DNA of 64,000 bases from assembly GCF_009729205.1 (NCBI RefSeq), contig NZ_VTHB01000007.1, positions 124,001 to 188,000 of the forward strand. The letters run 5' to 3'. The position numbers and the translations under genes are program-made. Numbering within the stretch: position 1 is the first letter of the stretch; each line of letters begins with the position of its first letter. The notes beneath the pieces are model-generated. The model saw only the letters and a program-made list of their open reading frames with translations, had not been told where the DNA came from and ran no database searches. The DNA comes from Mycobacteroides sp. CBMA 271 (lineage in GTDB: Bacteria > Actinomycetota > Actinomycetes > Mycobacteriales > Mycobacteriaceae). Positions 43,358 to 53,052 of this stretch are shown here, in pieces.

Positions 43358-44272
43358 TTACCAGCCGCGCTCGGCAAGCCGATGCGGCTGGGCGATGTCC
43401 TCCACGTTGATACCGACCATGGCCTCACCCAGACCGCGCGACACCTTGGCCAGCACGTCCGGATCGTCGTAGAAGGTGGTGGCCTTCACGATCGCGGCCG
43501 CCCGCTGCTCCGGGTTGCCGGACTTGAAGATGCCCGATCCGACGAAAACGCCCTCGGCGCCGAGCTGCATCATCATCGCGGCATCGGCCGGGGTGGCGAT
43601 GCCGCCCGCGGTGAACAGCGTGACGGGAAGCTTGCCAGCCCGGGCCACCTCGACCACCAGGTCGTACGGGGCCTGCAGTTCCTTTGCGGCAACGTACAAC
43701 TCGTCCTCGGACAGCGAGGTGAGGCGGCGGATCTCGCCACCGATCTTGCGCATGTGGGTGGTCGCGTTGGACACGTCCCCGGTGCCGGCCTCGCCCTTGG
43801 AGCGGATCATGGCCGCGCCCTCGGTGATGCGGCGCAGCGCCTCGCCCAGGTTGGTGGCACCGCACACGAAGGGCACGGTGAACTTCCACTTGTCGATGTG
43901 GTTGGTGTAGTCGGCGGGCGTGAGCACCTCGGACTCGTCGATGTAGTCGACGCCGAGGCTCTGCAGGATCTGCGCCTCCACGAAATGCCCGATGCGGGCC
44001 TTGGCCATGACCGGGATGCTGACGGTGCTGATGATGCCGTCGATCATGTCCGGATCGCTCATGCGGGACACGCCACCCTGCGCACGGATATCGGCAGGCA
44101 CGCGCTCCAGCGCCATGACGGCGACGGCGCCGGCGTCCTCGGCGATCTTCGCCTGCTCGGGGGTGACGACGTCCATGATGACGCCACCCTTGAGCATCTC
44201 GGCCATGCCGCGCTTGACGCGTGCTGTGCCGGTTCCGGTCTCGGGGGACGTGCCATTGGTCGTGCTAGTCAA
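43358..44272 (-). CDS. pdxS: Pyridoxal 5'-phosphate synthase subunit PdxS
   Basis: A 304-residue TIM barrel with GGVIMDVVTPEQAKIAEDAG, the catalytic-lysine regions and EAGTGDVSNA phosphate-binding loop. It builds PLP from ribose 5-phosphate, glyceraldehyde 3-phosphate and PdxT ammonia. TTG start at 44272 is supported by AGGAG seven bases upstream; no ATG fits. Confidence 0.96.
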   Translation of the reverse strand: MTSTTNGTSPETGTGTARVKRGMAEMLKGGVIMDVVTPEQAKIAEDAGAVAVMALERVPADIRAQGGVSRMSDPDMIDGIISTVSIPVMAKARIGHFVEAQILQSLGVDYIDESEVLTPADYTNHIDKWKFTVPFVCGATNLGEALRRITEGAAMIRSKGEAGTGDVSNATTHMRKIGGEIRRLTSLSEDELYVAAKELQAPYDLVVEVARAGKLPVTLFTAGGIATPADAAMMMQLGAEGVFVGSGIFKSGNPEQRAAAIVKATTFYDDPDVLAKVSRGLGEAMVGINVEDIAQPHRLAERGW

Positions 44273-44391
44273 CTGAGGGCTCCTGGATGTCGGGTTCTCC
44301 CGCCAGTCTAATGCCGCCACACCAGCGATTTTGTGCCGGGATACACGGTCGCCGCCGCTTCTTCGCCCGAGAGGCTCATCAGTGAGCAGGC

Positions 44392-45417
44392 TCACCCGAT
44401 CAGAACGGGCTCTCGGCGCCCACCAGCGGCAACCGCATCGGCCTCCGAAGCGGCCTCATCGAGCAGCTCCCCCAGCTGATTGGGGAACACCTGCTCCCCC
44501 GACGCCACCAATGCCGCGATCTGTTCCGCATCGCACCATCGATGGCCGGTGATGTAGCGCTGCTCCAGATTCGTGCGGCCGTCGGTGGCCGGCTCGAACC
44601 TCTTGGTGCGGTGTACGAAGAACAGCTCCTCGGAGCGGATGGTGGTGCCGTTGAAGTCGAAGACGGCGACCCGCCGCCATAGCGGCCCGACGAGCCGTCC
44701 GGAGGGCACTGCCAACCCGGTCTCCTCGACCAGTTCGCGCACCGCAGCGTCGGCCAGCTTCTCCCCCTGCATGGTTTGACCGCCGACGGTGAACCACCAG
44801 TGCACCGCCGGGCTGGGCGCGGCCGGGTCAAAGCCGCGCAGCAATAACACCCGGCCGTCCTCGTCGAGCAGGATGATCCGTGCCGAGGTGCGGAAGTTGG
44901 CCAATGCCGGATCCTCGGTGTTGGCGCCCGGCCGGTCGACTATCTCGAAATATGTTGGCATCGGAGCTGTTCCGCCCAAGCGCAGCCACCGCACCGGTCG
45001 TCGCACACGTAGCGCGAGAGTGTCGCGTACGGCGTCGTTGTGGAAACGCCGGGCGATGAGCACCCGCGTTTCGGCATCGGCCAACTCGGCCACCAGCGCG
45101 GGGCGCAGGCGGTTCGCATCAACCGTCGCGAGCTGGGAGGACAACGCGTTCTCGGCGCCCTCACGCTGACCACGTTCGGCGCGTTCAGCTTTCGCCGCGA
45201 GCTTGATCAACTGATCGTCCTTGAGCGCGTCCCCCACCGCGCGGGCGACGACGGCGCGCCTGGCCAAGGCGGCATCCAGGGCCTGCCAGGACAGGTCGCT
45301 TCGCACATGCAGCCGGTCGAGCCGGTTGGCTATCAGATAGGCCCACAGCAGACCTAAGGCGACCAGGCTTGCGATGAGGACGATGACGATGACCGTCAGC
45401 GCCGAGAAGGTCACCAA
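44392..45417 (-). CDS. Membrane-anchored Nudix hydrolase
   Basis: A 341-residue protein: one N-terminal transmembrane helix (about 5-28), an Ala/Arg-rich helical segment, then a Nudix domain with box GQTMQGEKLADAAVREL and VEETGL, with the expected Glu and Arg residues. It is the last gene of the thrS operon and overlaps pimA by seven bases; matches Rv2609c. Substrate unknown. Confidence 0.85.
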   Translation of the reverse strand: MVTFSALTVIVIVLIASLVALGLLWAYLIANRLDRLHVRSDLSWQALDAALARRAVVARAVGDALKDDQLIKLAAKAERAERGQREGAENALSSQLATVDANRLRPALVAELADAETRVLIARRFHNDAVRDTLALRVRRPVRWLRLGGTAPMPTYFEIVDRPGANTEDPALANFRTSARIILLDEDGRVLLLRGFDPAAPSPAVHWWFTVGGQTMQGEKLADAAVRELVEETGLAVPSGRLVGPLWRRVAVFDFNGTTIRSEELFFVHRTKRFEPATDGRTNLEQRYITGHRWCDAEQIAALVASGEQVFPNQLGELLDEAASEADAVAAGGRREPVLIG

Positions 45418-46538
45418 CTGTCGACCCTCACCCGCGCGCCGGAGGCCGTGACGGTCTCATAGACGAGCATGATCTGCTGGGCGACCACCGACCAGTCGTA
45501 GCACTGCACCGCCTCGGTGCCCGCCGCGACCAGCTCCGCGCGGGCCTCGTCGTTACCCAGCACATCGATGATGGCCGCCGCCAAGGCATCCGAGTCGCCG
45601 ATGGGTGTCAGCCGCCCGGCCTTGCCGTCCAGCAGCACCCGACGAAAGGCGTCGAGCGAGCTCGCGACCACTGCGGTGCCTGCGGCCATGGCCTCCACCA
45701 GCACGATGCCGAAGCTCTCGCCGCCCATGTTGGGCGCGCAATACACGTCGGCGCTGCGCATCGCCGAGGCCTTGGTGGCGTCATCGACCTGACCGAGAAA
45801 CCGCAAGTGTTTGGCCAACGGTCCTGCCTGTGAACGTAATTCGTCCTCGTCGCCGCGACCGACGATCAGGATCTCCACGTCGGAGAAGCTGGCGGCGATC
45901 TTTGGCAGAGCCCCCATCAGCACGTCCATGCCCTTACGCGACTCGTCGTAGCGCCCTAGGAACAACACCGTCGTACCGGCCCGCGGGTAGCCCTCAAGCA
46001 CTGGTGCCCGCGAGAAGGATCGGACGTCGACCCCGTTGGGAATCTCCACCGCGTCGGATCCGAGCGCCTCCATCTGCCAGCGCCGGGCCAGCTCGGAGAC
46101 GGCGATGCGGCCGACGATCTTCTCGTGCCAGGGACGCAGCACAGCCTGGAAGACACTGAGCGTCAACGACTTCGTGGTCGATGTGTGAAAGGTGGCCACG
46201 ATCGGCCCCTCGGCGACCATCAGCGCCAGCATGGACAGACTCGGGGCGTTCGGCTCATGTAGGTGTAGGACATCGAAGTCGCCGTCGACCAGCCATCGCC
46301 GCGTCTTGGCGTAGGTGGCGGGACCGAATCGCAGCCGTGCCACCGAGCCGTTGTACGGGATGGGGACGGCCTTACCGCCGGACACTACGAACTCAGGAAG
46401 CTCCAGATCCGACGACGACGGCGCGAGCAGGCTGACGTGGTGGCCGCGGTCGCGCATGACCTCCGCCAACTGCACCACATGGGATTGGACACCGCCCGGC
46501 ACATCGAATGAGTACGGACAGACCATCCCGATACGCAT
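45411..46538 (-). CDS. pimA: Phosphatidyl-myo-inositol mannosyltransferase PimA
   Basis: A 375-residue GT4-family GT-B enzyme. Start MRIGMVCPYSFDVPGGVQSHV (glycine loop for GDP-mannose), GRYDESRKGMD and the E-x7-E motif GESFGIVLVEAMAAG. Adds the first mannose to phosphatidylinositol at the cytoplasmic membrane face. One-base overlap with patA. Confidence 0.95.
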   Translation of the reverse strand: MRIGMVCPYSFDVPGGVQSHVVQLAEVMRDRGHHVSLLAPSSSDLELPEFVVSGGKAVPIPYNGSVARLRFGPATYAKTRRWLVDGDFDVLHLHEPNAPSLSMLALMVAEGPIVATFHTSTTKSLTLSVFQAVLRPWHEKIVGRIAVSELARRWQMEALGSDAVEIPNGVDVRSFSRAPVLEGYPRAGTTVLFLGRYDESRKGMDVLMGALPKIAASFSDVEILIVGRGDEDELRSQAGPLAKHLRFLGQVDDATKASAMRSADVYCAPNMGGESFGIVLVEAMAAGTAVVASSLDAFRRVLLDGKAGRLTPIGDSDALAAAIIDVLGNDEARAELVAAGTEAVQCYDWSVVAQQIMLVYETVTASGARVRVDSW

Positions 46539-47551
46539 TAGGCTTGCCCGCCAACGGGATCCGACTCCCGGGGGGCTGCCCGATCATCAATTTCCGTTTC
46601 ACGGGTTGGCTCGGAATCCCGCACCGGGGACGGCTGCGCCGGCGGCGTCCGCAGCTTGGTGCGACGCTCCTCGGACAGGTCTTCGAGCCACAACGGCTGC
46701 AACATATGCCAGTCCGCGGGGCGCTCGGCGATGTTGGCGGCGAACACGTCGGCCAGCGACTGGGTGGCCTCGGCGACATCTCCTCCAGAGGTGTCGATGG
46801 GTGGATAAATTCGGACCCCCCATTGATCATGTGAATCAAACCAGCAGTGCGCCGGCAATAACCGTGCTCCGGTGTCGATCGCCAGACGTGCCGGTCCGGC
46901 AGGCATCCGAGCCTCGGCGCCGAAGAAGTCGACGGGGACGCCGCTGCGGCTCAGGTCGCGATCGGCCATCAGACAGACGACGCGGTTTTCCCGCAGTCGA
47001 GCCGCAAGCTTCTCGTACGGCCCGGTGGCGTCGCCGCTTGAGGCGAGCACCTCGAAGCCAAGAGTTTCCCGGTAGTCAAGGAAGCGGCGGTATAGCGATT
47101 CGGGCTTGAGACGCTCGGCGACCGTGGTGAAGGTGCCGTAGGTCTGGGCCAGCCAGACGCCTGCCATGTCCCAGTTGCCGCTGTGCGGTAGCGCGAGGAT
47201 CGTTCCCTTGCCGCGATCCTGGGACTCTTCGATATTGCGACGTCCGAAGGCGCCGCTGTCCAAACGGCCGGCAAGACGTTCCATGTTCTGCGAGGGCAGC
47301 CGGAACGCTTCACGCCAATACCGGGCATACGAACGCATCGAGTCGATCATCAGCCGGTCCGGCACCTCACGCGGGTGCACACCGAGCACCCGGGCGAGGT
47401 TCTGGCGCAGTTGTTCAGGTCCACCGTCGCGGGCACCGACCATGGCACCGATGTCGAATACGGCACGGGCGAGCGGTTCTGGTGTTATCTGCGTGATTTT
47501 CCAGCCTGCCGCATACCCCCAGTCGGCGGCCCGTTCACCCCAGCTACTCAT
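46538..47551 (-). CDS. patA: PIM acyltransferase PatA
   Basis: A 337-residue membrane-associated acyltransferase with H-x4-D (PHSGNWD) and the LpxL/HtrB-type DRDLSRSGVPVDFFG. It acylates the first mannose of PIM. Position as Rv2611c, between pimA and pgsA. Pro/Arg-rich C-terminus is non-conserved. Confidence 0.93.
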   Translation of the reverse strand: MSSWGERAADWGYAAGWKITQITPEPLARAVFDIGAMVGARDGGPEQLRQNLARVLGVHPREVPDRLMIDSMRSYARYWREAFRLPSQNMERLAGRLDSGAFGRRNIEESQDRGKGTILALPHSGNWDMAGVWLAQTYGTFTTVAERLKPESLYRRFLDYRETLGFEVLASSGDATGPYEKLAARLRENRVVCLMADRDLSRSGVPVDFFGAEARMPAGPARLAIDTGARLLPAHCWFDSHDQWGVRIYPPIDTSGGDVAEATQSLADVFAANIAERPADWHMLQPLWLEDLSEERRTKLRTPPAQPSPVRDSEPTRETEIDDRAAPRESDPVGGQA

Positions 47552-48210
47552 GACTGATTCGTCTCCGCACTGTTCTGTCCGGCATCGGGGTTTGGCAGCA
47601 GATCAAGAGCGCCGGGTGAGGTGCGCACCGCGTGCATCCGCTGAGCCACCGTCACCAAACTCCCCACCGCCAACAACCACATGGCGACGTGCAGCAGCAC
47701 CGGAAGGCCGAAGCCACTACCAAACACCACACCGGCCAGCACGATGATCAGCCGCTCTGGCCGCTCGATGAGACCACCATCGGCGCGCAACCCGGACGCC
47801 TCGGCCCGCGCCTTCACATAGGAGATCACTTGGGAGGTGACCAGGCAGATCAGCGTGGCAACCACCAAAGAGGATGAATGCCAACCGAATACCACCCACC
47901 ACAACAGCCCCGCGAAGATCGCACCGTCGGCCACCCGATCACAGGTCGCATCCAGTACCGCACCAAAACGGGTACCGCCACCGCGGGCCCTGGCCATGGC
48001 TCCATCAAGCATGTCGAATATCACGAAGAACCACACGGCCATGCCACCCCAGAACAGGTGCCCGGTGGGAAACAGGGTCAGTGCCGCCACCACCGTGCCC
48101 GCCGTTCCGAAGATGGTGACGGTGTCGGGGGTGAATCCGGCGCGCAGCAGCGCATGGGCGAGCGGGTTGGTGACCTTCGCGAAGGTCTCTCGGGACAGTA
48201 GGCCGCTCAT
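47548..48210 (-). CDS. pgsA1: Phosphatidylinositol phosphate synthase PgsA1
   Basis: A 220-residue CDP-alcohol phosphatidyltransferase. The D-x2-D-G-x2-A-R...G-x3-D-x3-D motif is intact (DMLDGAMARARGGG, GAVLDATCD). Six membrane segments. Provides the PI precursor for PimA. ATGA overlap with the HIT gene. Confidence 0.95.
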   Translation of the reverse strand: MSGLLSRETFAKVTNPLAHALLRAGFTPDTVTIFGTAGTVVAALTLFPTGHLFWGGMAVWFFVIFDMLDGAMARARGGGTRFGAVLDATCDRVADGAIFAGLLWWVVFGWHSSSLVVATLICLVTSQVISYVKARAEASGLRADGGLIERPERLIIVLAGVVFGSGFGLPVLLHVAMWLLAVGSLVTVAQRMHAVRTSPGALDLLPNPDAGQNSAETNQS

Positions 48211-48761
48211 GGCAATTGCTCCCAGGCGGTGGAGAGCAGCGCACGGGTGTCCCGCAGGAGCTGCGGTAGCACCTTGGAATCGCCGATGATGGTGATGAAG
48301 TTGGCGTCGCCACCCCAACGCGGCACCACATGCTGATGCAGGTGCTCGGCCAGCGATCCGCCTGCCGCGGTGCCGAGGTTGAGCCCCACATTGAAACCAT
48401 GCGGGCGCGAGACCTTCTTGATCACCCGAATCGCCTTCTGGGTGAAGGCCATTAACTCCCGGCTCTCGTCCTGGGTGAGGTCTTCGAGCTCTGCCACCTG
48501 CCGATACGGCACCACCATGAGGTGCCCCGGGTTGTACGGGTAAAGGTTCAGCACGGCGTACACATGCTCGCCGCGCGCGACCACCAGCCCGTCTTCGTCG
48601 GCCATCTCGGGGATATCGGTGAACGGGGCCGACTCCGCCCCACTGGATTTGACCGCCTCCACGAGGTACGTCATGCGGTGTGGGGTCCACAGCCGCTGCA
48701 AATGATCGGGGTCGCCCACTCCCCGATCGGTGATGGTCGAGTCCTCGTCAGTCACGAGCAC
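48207..48761 (-). CDS. HIT-family Ap4A phosphorylase-like protein
   Basis: A 184-residue histidine-triad protein, triad HLHQHVVPRWGG. Matches Rv2613c, reported to act as an Ap4A phosphorylase. GTG start at 48761 overlaps thrS by 14 bases (48755 GTG is an alternative). Confidence 0.92.
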   Translation of the reverse strand: MLVTDEDSTITDRGVGDPDHLQRLWTPHRMTYLVEAVKSSGAESAPFTDIPEMADEDGLVVARGEHVYAVLNLYPYNPGHLMVVPYRQVAELEDLTQDESRELMAFTQKAIRVIKKVSRPHGFNVGLNLGTAAGGSLAEHLHQHVVPRWGGDANFITIIGDSKVLPQLLRDTRALLSTAWEQLP

Positions 48762-50802
48762 CCAGCTTCATGAGCTCGGCTGTCGGCGATACGTTCTCGC
48801 GCCTGTTCACCCAGTCGAGGATCGCGGCGACGGCCTCGTCGCGGGGCACGCCGTTCACCTGGGTGCGGTCGCGGAAGCGGAAGCTGACGGCGCCAGCCTC
48901 CACATCGCGGTCTCCGGCCAGCAGCAGGAATGGCACCCGCTGGTTGGTGTGATTGACGATCTTCTTGTTCATGCGGTCATCGCTGGTGTCCACCTCGGCC
49001 CGGATTCCCTGCGATTTGAGCTGGGACACAATGTCGCTCAGATACGTTGCGTGCGCGTCGGCGATGGGAATGCCGACCGCCTGTACCGGCGACAGCCACG
49101 CCGGGAAGGCGCCTGCATAGTGTTCGGTGAGCACACCGAAGAACCGTTCGATGGACCCGAACAGCGCACGGTGAATAAGCACCGGTTGCTTGCGGGTGCC
49201 GTCGGCGGCGGTGTACTCGAGGTTGAACCGCTCCGGCATGTTGAAGTCGAGCTGAATGGTCGACATCTGCCAGGACCGGCCCAGCGCATCCTTGGCCTGC
49301 ACTGAGATCTTGGGGCCGTAGAAAGCCGCACCGCCCGGGTCCGGCACCAGCTGCAGTCCGGAATCGAGCGCCACCTGCTCCAGGGTTTTAGTGGCCGCTT
49401 CCCAGTCCTCGTCGGAGCCAACGAATTTCGTCTCGTCCTTGGTGGAGAGCTCCAGGTAGAAGTCATCGAGCCCGTAGTCGGACAGCAGATCCAGCACGAA
49501 CCTCAGCAACGAGGTCAGCTCCTCATGCATCTGCTCGTGAGTGGTGTAGATATGTGCGTCGTCCTGGGTCATACCCCGCACCCGGGTCAAGCCGTGCACC
49601 ACGCCGGACTTCTCATACCGGTACACCGAGCCGAATTCGAAAAGCCGCAGCGGCAATTCGCGGTACGAGCGGCCCCGCGCCCGGTAAATCAGGTGGTGCA
49701 TGGGGCAGTTCATCGGCTTGAGGTAGTAGTTCTGTCCCGGTTTACGTACGGTGCCGTCCTCGTTGAGCTCGGCGTCGATGTGCATCGGGGGGAACATGCC
49801 GTCGGAGTACCAGTCCAGGTGCCCGGAGGTCTGGTACAGGTTCTCCTTGGTGATGTGCGGGGTGTTGACGAACTCATACCCGGCCGCGGTGTGCTTGGCC
49901 CGCGAGTAATCCTCCAGCTCCTTGCGGATAATGCCACCCTTGGGGTGGAAAACCGGTAGGCCGGAACCGATTTCATCGGGGAAGCTGAACAGGTCCAGCT
50001 CCACGCCGAGCTTGCGGTGATCGCGCCGCAGCGCCTCTTCCAGCAGTTCCATATGGCGGTCGAGGGCTTCTTGAGACTCCCAGGCGGTGCCGTACACGCG
50101 CTGCATGCTGGCGTTGTCCTGGTTGCCGCGCCAGTAGGCCGCCGAGCTGCGGGTGAGCCGGAAGGCAGGGATGTGCTTGGTGGTCGGGATGTGTGGGCCG
50201 CGACATAGGTCGAACCATTCGCGTTCCCCGGTACGGGGATTCAGGTTGTCGTAGGCGGACAGTTCGTCGCCGCCGACCTCCATGACCTCCGGGTCGTCGG
50301 CCCCGGATTTATCAGACACCAGCTCCAGCTTGAACGGCTCGTTGGCGAGCTCGGCCTGAGCTTCTTCCACAGTCTCGTAGACACGGCGCGAAAAACGCTG
50401 TCCCTCTTTGATGATCTGCTTCATCTTCTTTTCGAGAGCGGCCAGATCCTCGGGAGTGAAGGCGTGATCGACCCCGAAGTCGTAGTAGAAACCGTCGGTG
50501 ATCGGCGGGCCGATACCGAGTTTGGCCGCCGGGAACAGGTCCTGCACGGCCTGGGCCAGCACGTGGGCTGCCGAGTGCCGAATAACACTGCGTCCGTCCT
50601 CGGTGTTGGCCGCGACGGGCTCCACCTCAGTGTCGACCTCCGGGATCCAGGACAGATCCCGCAGGTTCCCGTCGACGCGCACGACGACGATCGCGTCCTC
50701 ACCCTTGCCCGGGAGCCCCGCCTCTCGCACCGCAGTGCCCGCCGTCGTCCCGGCCGGCACCCGGATCGGGGCCACATGGGAAGACGGGTTGGGCGCAGTC
50801 AT
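48748..50802 (-). CDS. thrS: Threonyl-tRNA synthetase
   Basis: A 684-residue class II enzyme: TGS domain, editing domain with HSAAHVLAQAV and catalytic core (LCRGPHIPTT, NCPMHHLIYR). ATG 50802 follows GGAG by eight bases; an upstream ATG (50823) is less likely. First gene of the PIM operon; the short leader has a duplicated AAAGGTG. Confidence 0.97.
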   Translation of the reverse strand: MTAPNPSSHVAPIRVPAGTTAGTAVREAGLPGKGEDAIVVVRVDGNLRDLSWIPEVDTEVEPVAANTEDGRSVIRHSAAHVLAQAVQDLFPAAKLGIGPPITDGFYYDFGVDHAFTPEDLAALEKKMKQIIKEGQRFSRRVYETVEEAQAELANEPFKLELVSDKSGADDPEVMEVGGDELSAYDNLNPRTGEREWFDLCRGPHIPTTKHIPAFRLTRSSAAYWRGNQDNASMQRVYGTAWESQEALDRHMELLEEALRRDHRKLGVELDLFSFPDEIGSGLPVFHPKGGIIRKELEDYSRAKHTAAGYEFVNTPHITKENLYQTSGHLDWYSDGMFPPMHIDAELNEDGTVRKPGQNYYLKPMNCPMHHLIYRARGRSYRELPLRLFEFGSVYRYEKSGVVHGLTRVRGMTQDDAHIYTTHEQMHEELTSLLRFVLDLLSDYGLDDFYLELSTKDETKFVGSDEDWEAATKTLEQVALDSGLQLVPDPGGAAFYGPKISVQAKDALGRSWQMSTIQLDFNMPERFNLEYTAADGTRKQPVLIHRALFGSIERFFGVLTEHYAGAFPAWLSPVQAVGIPIADAHATYLSDIVSQLKSQGIRAEVDTSDDRMNKKIVNHTNQRVPFLLLAGDRDVEAGAVSFRFRDRTQVNGVPRDEAVAAILDWVNRRENVSPTAELMKLGARD

Positions 50803-50920
50803 CAGCAGTTCTCCATTTGTCATCTAAAGGTGTCTATCCAAAGGTGCCTAAGGACGGGGTTGCGGACTCATGCTATCGGTCCGCACCAGGGACTTCCCAG
50901 CCTGATGGCGGTCGTGGCGC

Positions 50921-51898
50921 CTAAGCCGACTGCGCCCGGAAGGTGTTCCGATACGCCAGCGGCGCGACACCGGTGAGCCGGCGGAACTGCTCCCGGAAAT
51001 TCGCAGGTGAACCGAACCCAACCTCGCGCCCAATCCACTCCACCGGTTCGGCGGAGCGTTCCAGCAGCTGCTGGGCGTGACGGACCCGTACCCCGGTCAG
51101 CCATTGCATGGGTGTCTGTCCCGTTTCCGCACGAAACCGCCGGTTGAGGCTGCGCACGCTGGTGGAGGCCCGAACGGCGAGGTCCTCCAGGGACAGTTCG
51201 AGATGGGCGTTGTGCTCGATCCAGGCCAGCATTTCGCCGAGGCCGGCCTCGGTCCGCCGGCGATTCCTGATGACGTACTGCGCCTGGCCGCCCTCGCGGT
51301 GCAGCGGCGTCACCGCTATCCGCGCCGCCTCGGCAGCGACCGCAGCACCGAGATCGCGCGCGATGATGTGCAGGCACAGATCCAGCCCTGCCGCGGCGCC
51401 GGCCGAGGTGAGTACCTGCCCCTCGTCGACGTACAGGACATCGGCATCCAGACGCACCGCCGGAAACATCTGCCGAAACAGGTCCACAGCCATCCAATGC
51501 GTGGTGGCCCGCTTGCCATCCAGAATCCCCGCCTGTGCGAGCGTGAATGCACCCGCACAGATGGATGCGATCCGCACGCCGCGCCGGTACGCATCTTGCA
51601 GGGCATCGAGCACCCCGTCCGGCAGTGGCGACAGCAGGTCGGTACGGGCCGGAACCACGATGGTGTCGGCTTCCGAAAATGCTTCCAGCCCGTGATCCGT
51701 CGCGATGCCAAAGGGGCCCGCCGACACAATCGGCGCGGTCCCTCCGACCAGCACGCGGTACGGCCGGAACCCGTCGTCCAGTCGTACCTGACCGAACGCA
51801 TCGACGGCGGTGGCTAGGTCGAACCCGACAGTTCCGGGCAGCGCGAGCACGACCACGCAGTGAGGCTCGCGGGAACGATCCAGCGGCGCGGTCTGCAT
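50921..51898 (-). CDS. GlxA-type regulator (DJ-1/PfpI domain plus AraC HTH)
   Basis: A 325-residue regulator. N-terminal DJ-1/PfpI domain (ICAGAFTLAQAGILDG with the nucleophile-elbow Cys; CAGA) and a C-terminal AraC DNA-binding domain with two HTH motifs (LAVRASTSVRSLNRRFRAETG; IGREVGFGSPANFREQFRRL). Likely activator responding to a small metabolite. ATG 51898 chosen. Confidence 0.88.
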   Translation of the reverse strand: MQTAPLDRSREPHCVVVLALPGTVGFDLATAVDAFGQVRLDDGFRPYRVLVGGTAPIVSAGPFGIATDHGLEAFSEADTIVVPARTDLLSPLPDGVLDALQDAYRRGVRIASICAGAFTLAQAGILDGKRATTHWMAVDLFRQMFPAVRLDADVLYVDEGQVLTSAGAAAGLDLCLHIIARDLGAAVAAEAARIAVTPLHREGGQAQYVIRNRRRTEAGLGEMLAWIEHNAHLELSLEDLAVRASTSVRSLNRRFRAETGQTPMQWLTGVRVRHAQQLLERSAEPVEWIGREVGFGSPANFREQFRRLTGVAPLAYRNTFRAQSA

Positions 51899-51978
51899 TC
51901 GCCGAGCGTAGAGCACGAGTGGCAATATTTCGTTGGAGAGAGGCTATCTAGCCACTTCCGCTCCGGCGATAGCGAAAG

Positions 51979-52407
51979 TCAGGCGCCAAGCCCTAGCGGG
52001 CTCTTCAGCCAGAGCGCCTCCACCCCGAGCAGCGCGGCGACCCAGCCGATCGCGCCGAGCACCCATAGCGTCGCCGCCACGACGGCGGCCGTGAAGAGCA
52101 CTCCGATCCCCCGCACCCAGCGCGGCTGAGTGGCGAACCAGGCCATAAACCTGTCGTATCGGGCCCGGACCGCATGGAGCAGCTTTCCTGCCCAAGCGAA
52201 TTCAGTAGCAAGGATGGCCAGCCCCAGGAACACGATTGCCCATCCGGGTCCCGGATACGGAATGGCGACGATCCCTGCCCCGAGCACAGCCAGACCGACA
52301 ACGGCGACGACCATGCGGTAGGCGATATCCAGCGAGGGACGATCCCGCGCCCGATCACGCCACCGGGCCCACCAGCGGGTGGCCCTGCGCCAGGCGCTAT
52401 CGGTCAC
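51979..52407 (-). CDS. PGPGW/TIGR02611 membrane protein
   Basis: A 142-residue protein with three to four hydrophobic segments and the family mark IPYPGPGWAIVFLGLAIL followed by TEFAWA. Function unknown. Four-base overlap with the upstream thioesterase gene. Confidence 0.82.
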   Translation of the reverse strand: MTDSAWRRATRWWARWRDRARDRPSLDIAYRMVVAVVGLAVLGAGIVAIPYPGPGWAIVFLGLAILATEFAWAGKLLHAVRARYDRFMAWFATQPRWVRGIGVLFTAAVVAATLWVLGAIGWVAALLGVEALWLKSPLGLGA

Positions 52408-53033
52408 GGCTGGCCCGGGTTGAGCTTGATGAAGAGCGCGTCAGCCTCGGCCAGCACGTCATCCCCGTCGAGAAGCCTGCCGGTCAGGAACGTCTTGCGT
52501 CCTTCCACCCGGTCCAGGGTGCAGTCGTACTGCAGCTCCTTGTCAATGGGCGTGACCTTGCGGTAGTTGATGTTGAGGTAGGCGGTGCGCAGCTTGCGCA
52601 TATCAGTCAGCAGCATGGTGCCGGTCCCGAAGATGGTGTCGAAGAGCAAGCCAAGGCATCCGCCGTGCACGGCACCGTTGCGCCCCAAGTGATAACGGCC
52701 GAAAGTGGCTGTGCCCGTAAGGACCCCATCACTAAAACTGTCGACCGTCATCGGAACCAAGAGGATGTTTCCGCGCAGCGGAAGGTCGGTGCGTCGACCC
52801 GACGGGGCATCCCATTCGGAGACCTCGTGCGGAGCAAGTAGATCGTTCATGGCCTCGAGTTGATCGGCCAGCTCCGTGACCACCTCATCGGGAGGCAGGA
52901 CGGCGCGGGCGCGGTCCTGCAGGGTTCGCAGCGCGTCGATGAAGCGGCCGTAGTCAGGTCCGCCCTTGAGGGTGGGATCGGGCAGGTTGAACCCGCCGCC
53001 CTCATGCGCTGTTACTGCTTCCTCGGTGGTCAT
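52404..53033 (-). CDS. PaaI/THEM4-like hotdog thioesterase
   Basis: A 209-residue protein; the hotdog core has NGAVHGGCLGLLFD, the acyl-thioesterase catalytic region, and NINYRKVTPIDKEL. Likely acyl-CoA thioesterase. Its ATG overlaps the possible ATG of the divergent DUF1990 gene within CATG. Confidence 0.85.
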   Translation of the reverse strand: MTTEEAVTAHEGGGFNLPDPTLKGGPDYGRFIDALRTLQDRARAVLPPDEVVTELADQLEAMNDLLAPHEVSEWDAPSGRRTDLPLRGNILLVPMTVDSFSDGVLTGTATFGRYHLGRNGAVHGGCLGLLFDTIFGTGTMLLTDMRKLRTAYLNINYRKVTPIDKELQYDCTLDRVEGRKTFLTGRLLDGDDVLAEADALFIKLNPGQP

Positions 53034-53052
53034 GCTCCCCTACGTTATTGGG

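Noticed and set aside
50803..50920. Possible T-box riboswitch before thrS
   Set aside because: The leader is about 118 bases, too short for a full T-box, and no T-box core sequence is visible; mycobacterial T-boxes are known for ileS only.
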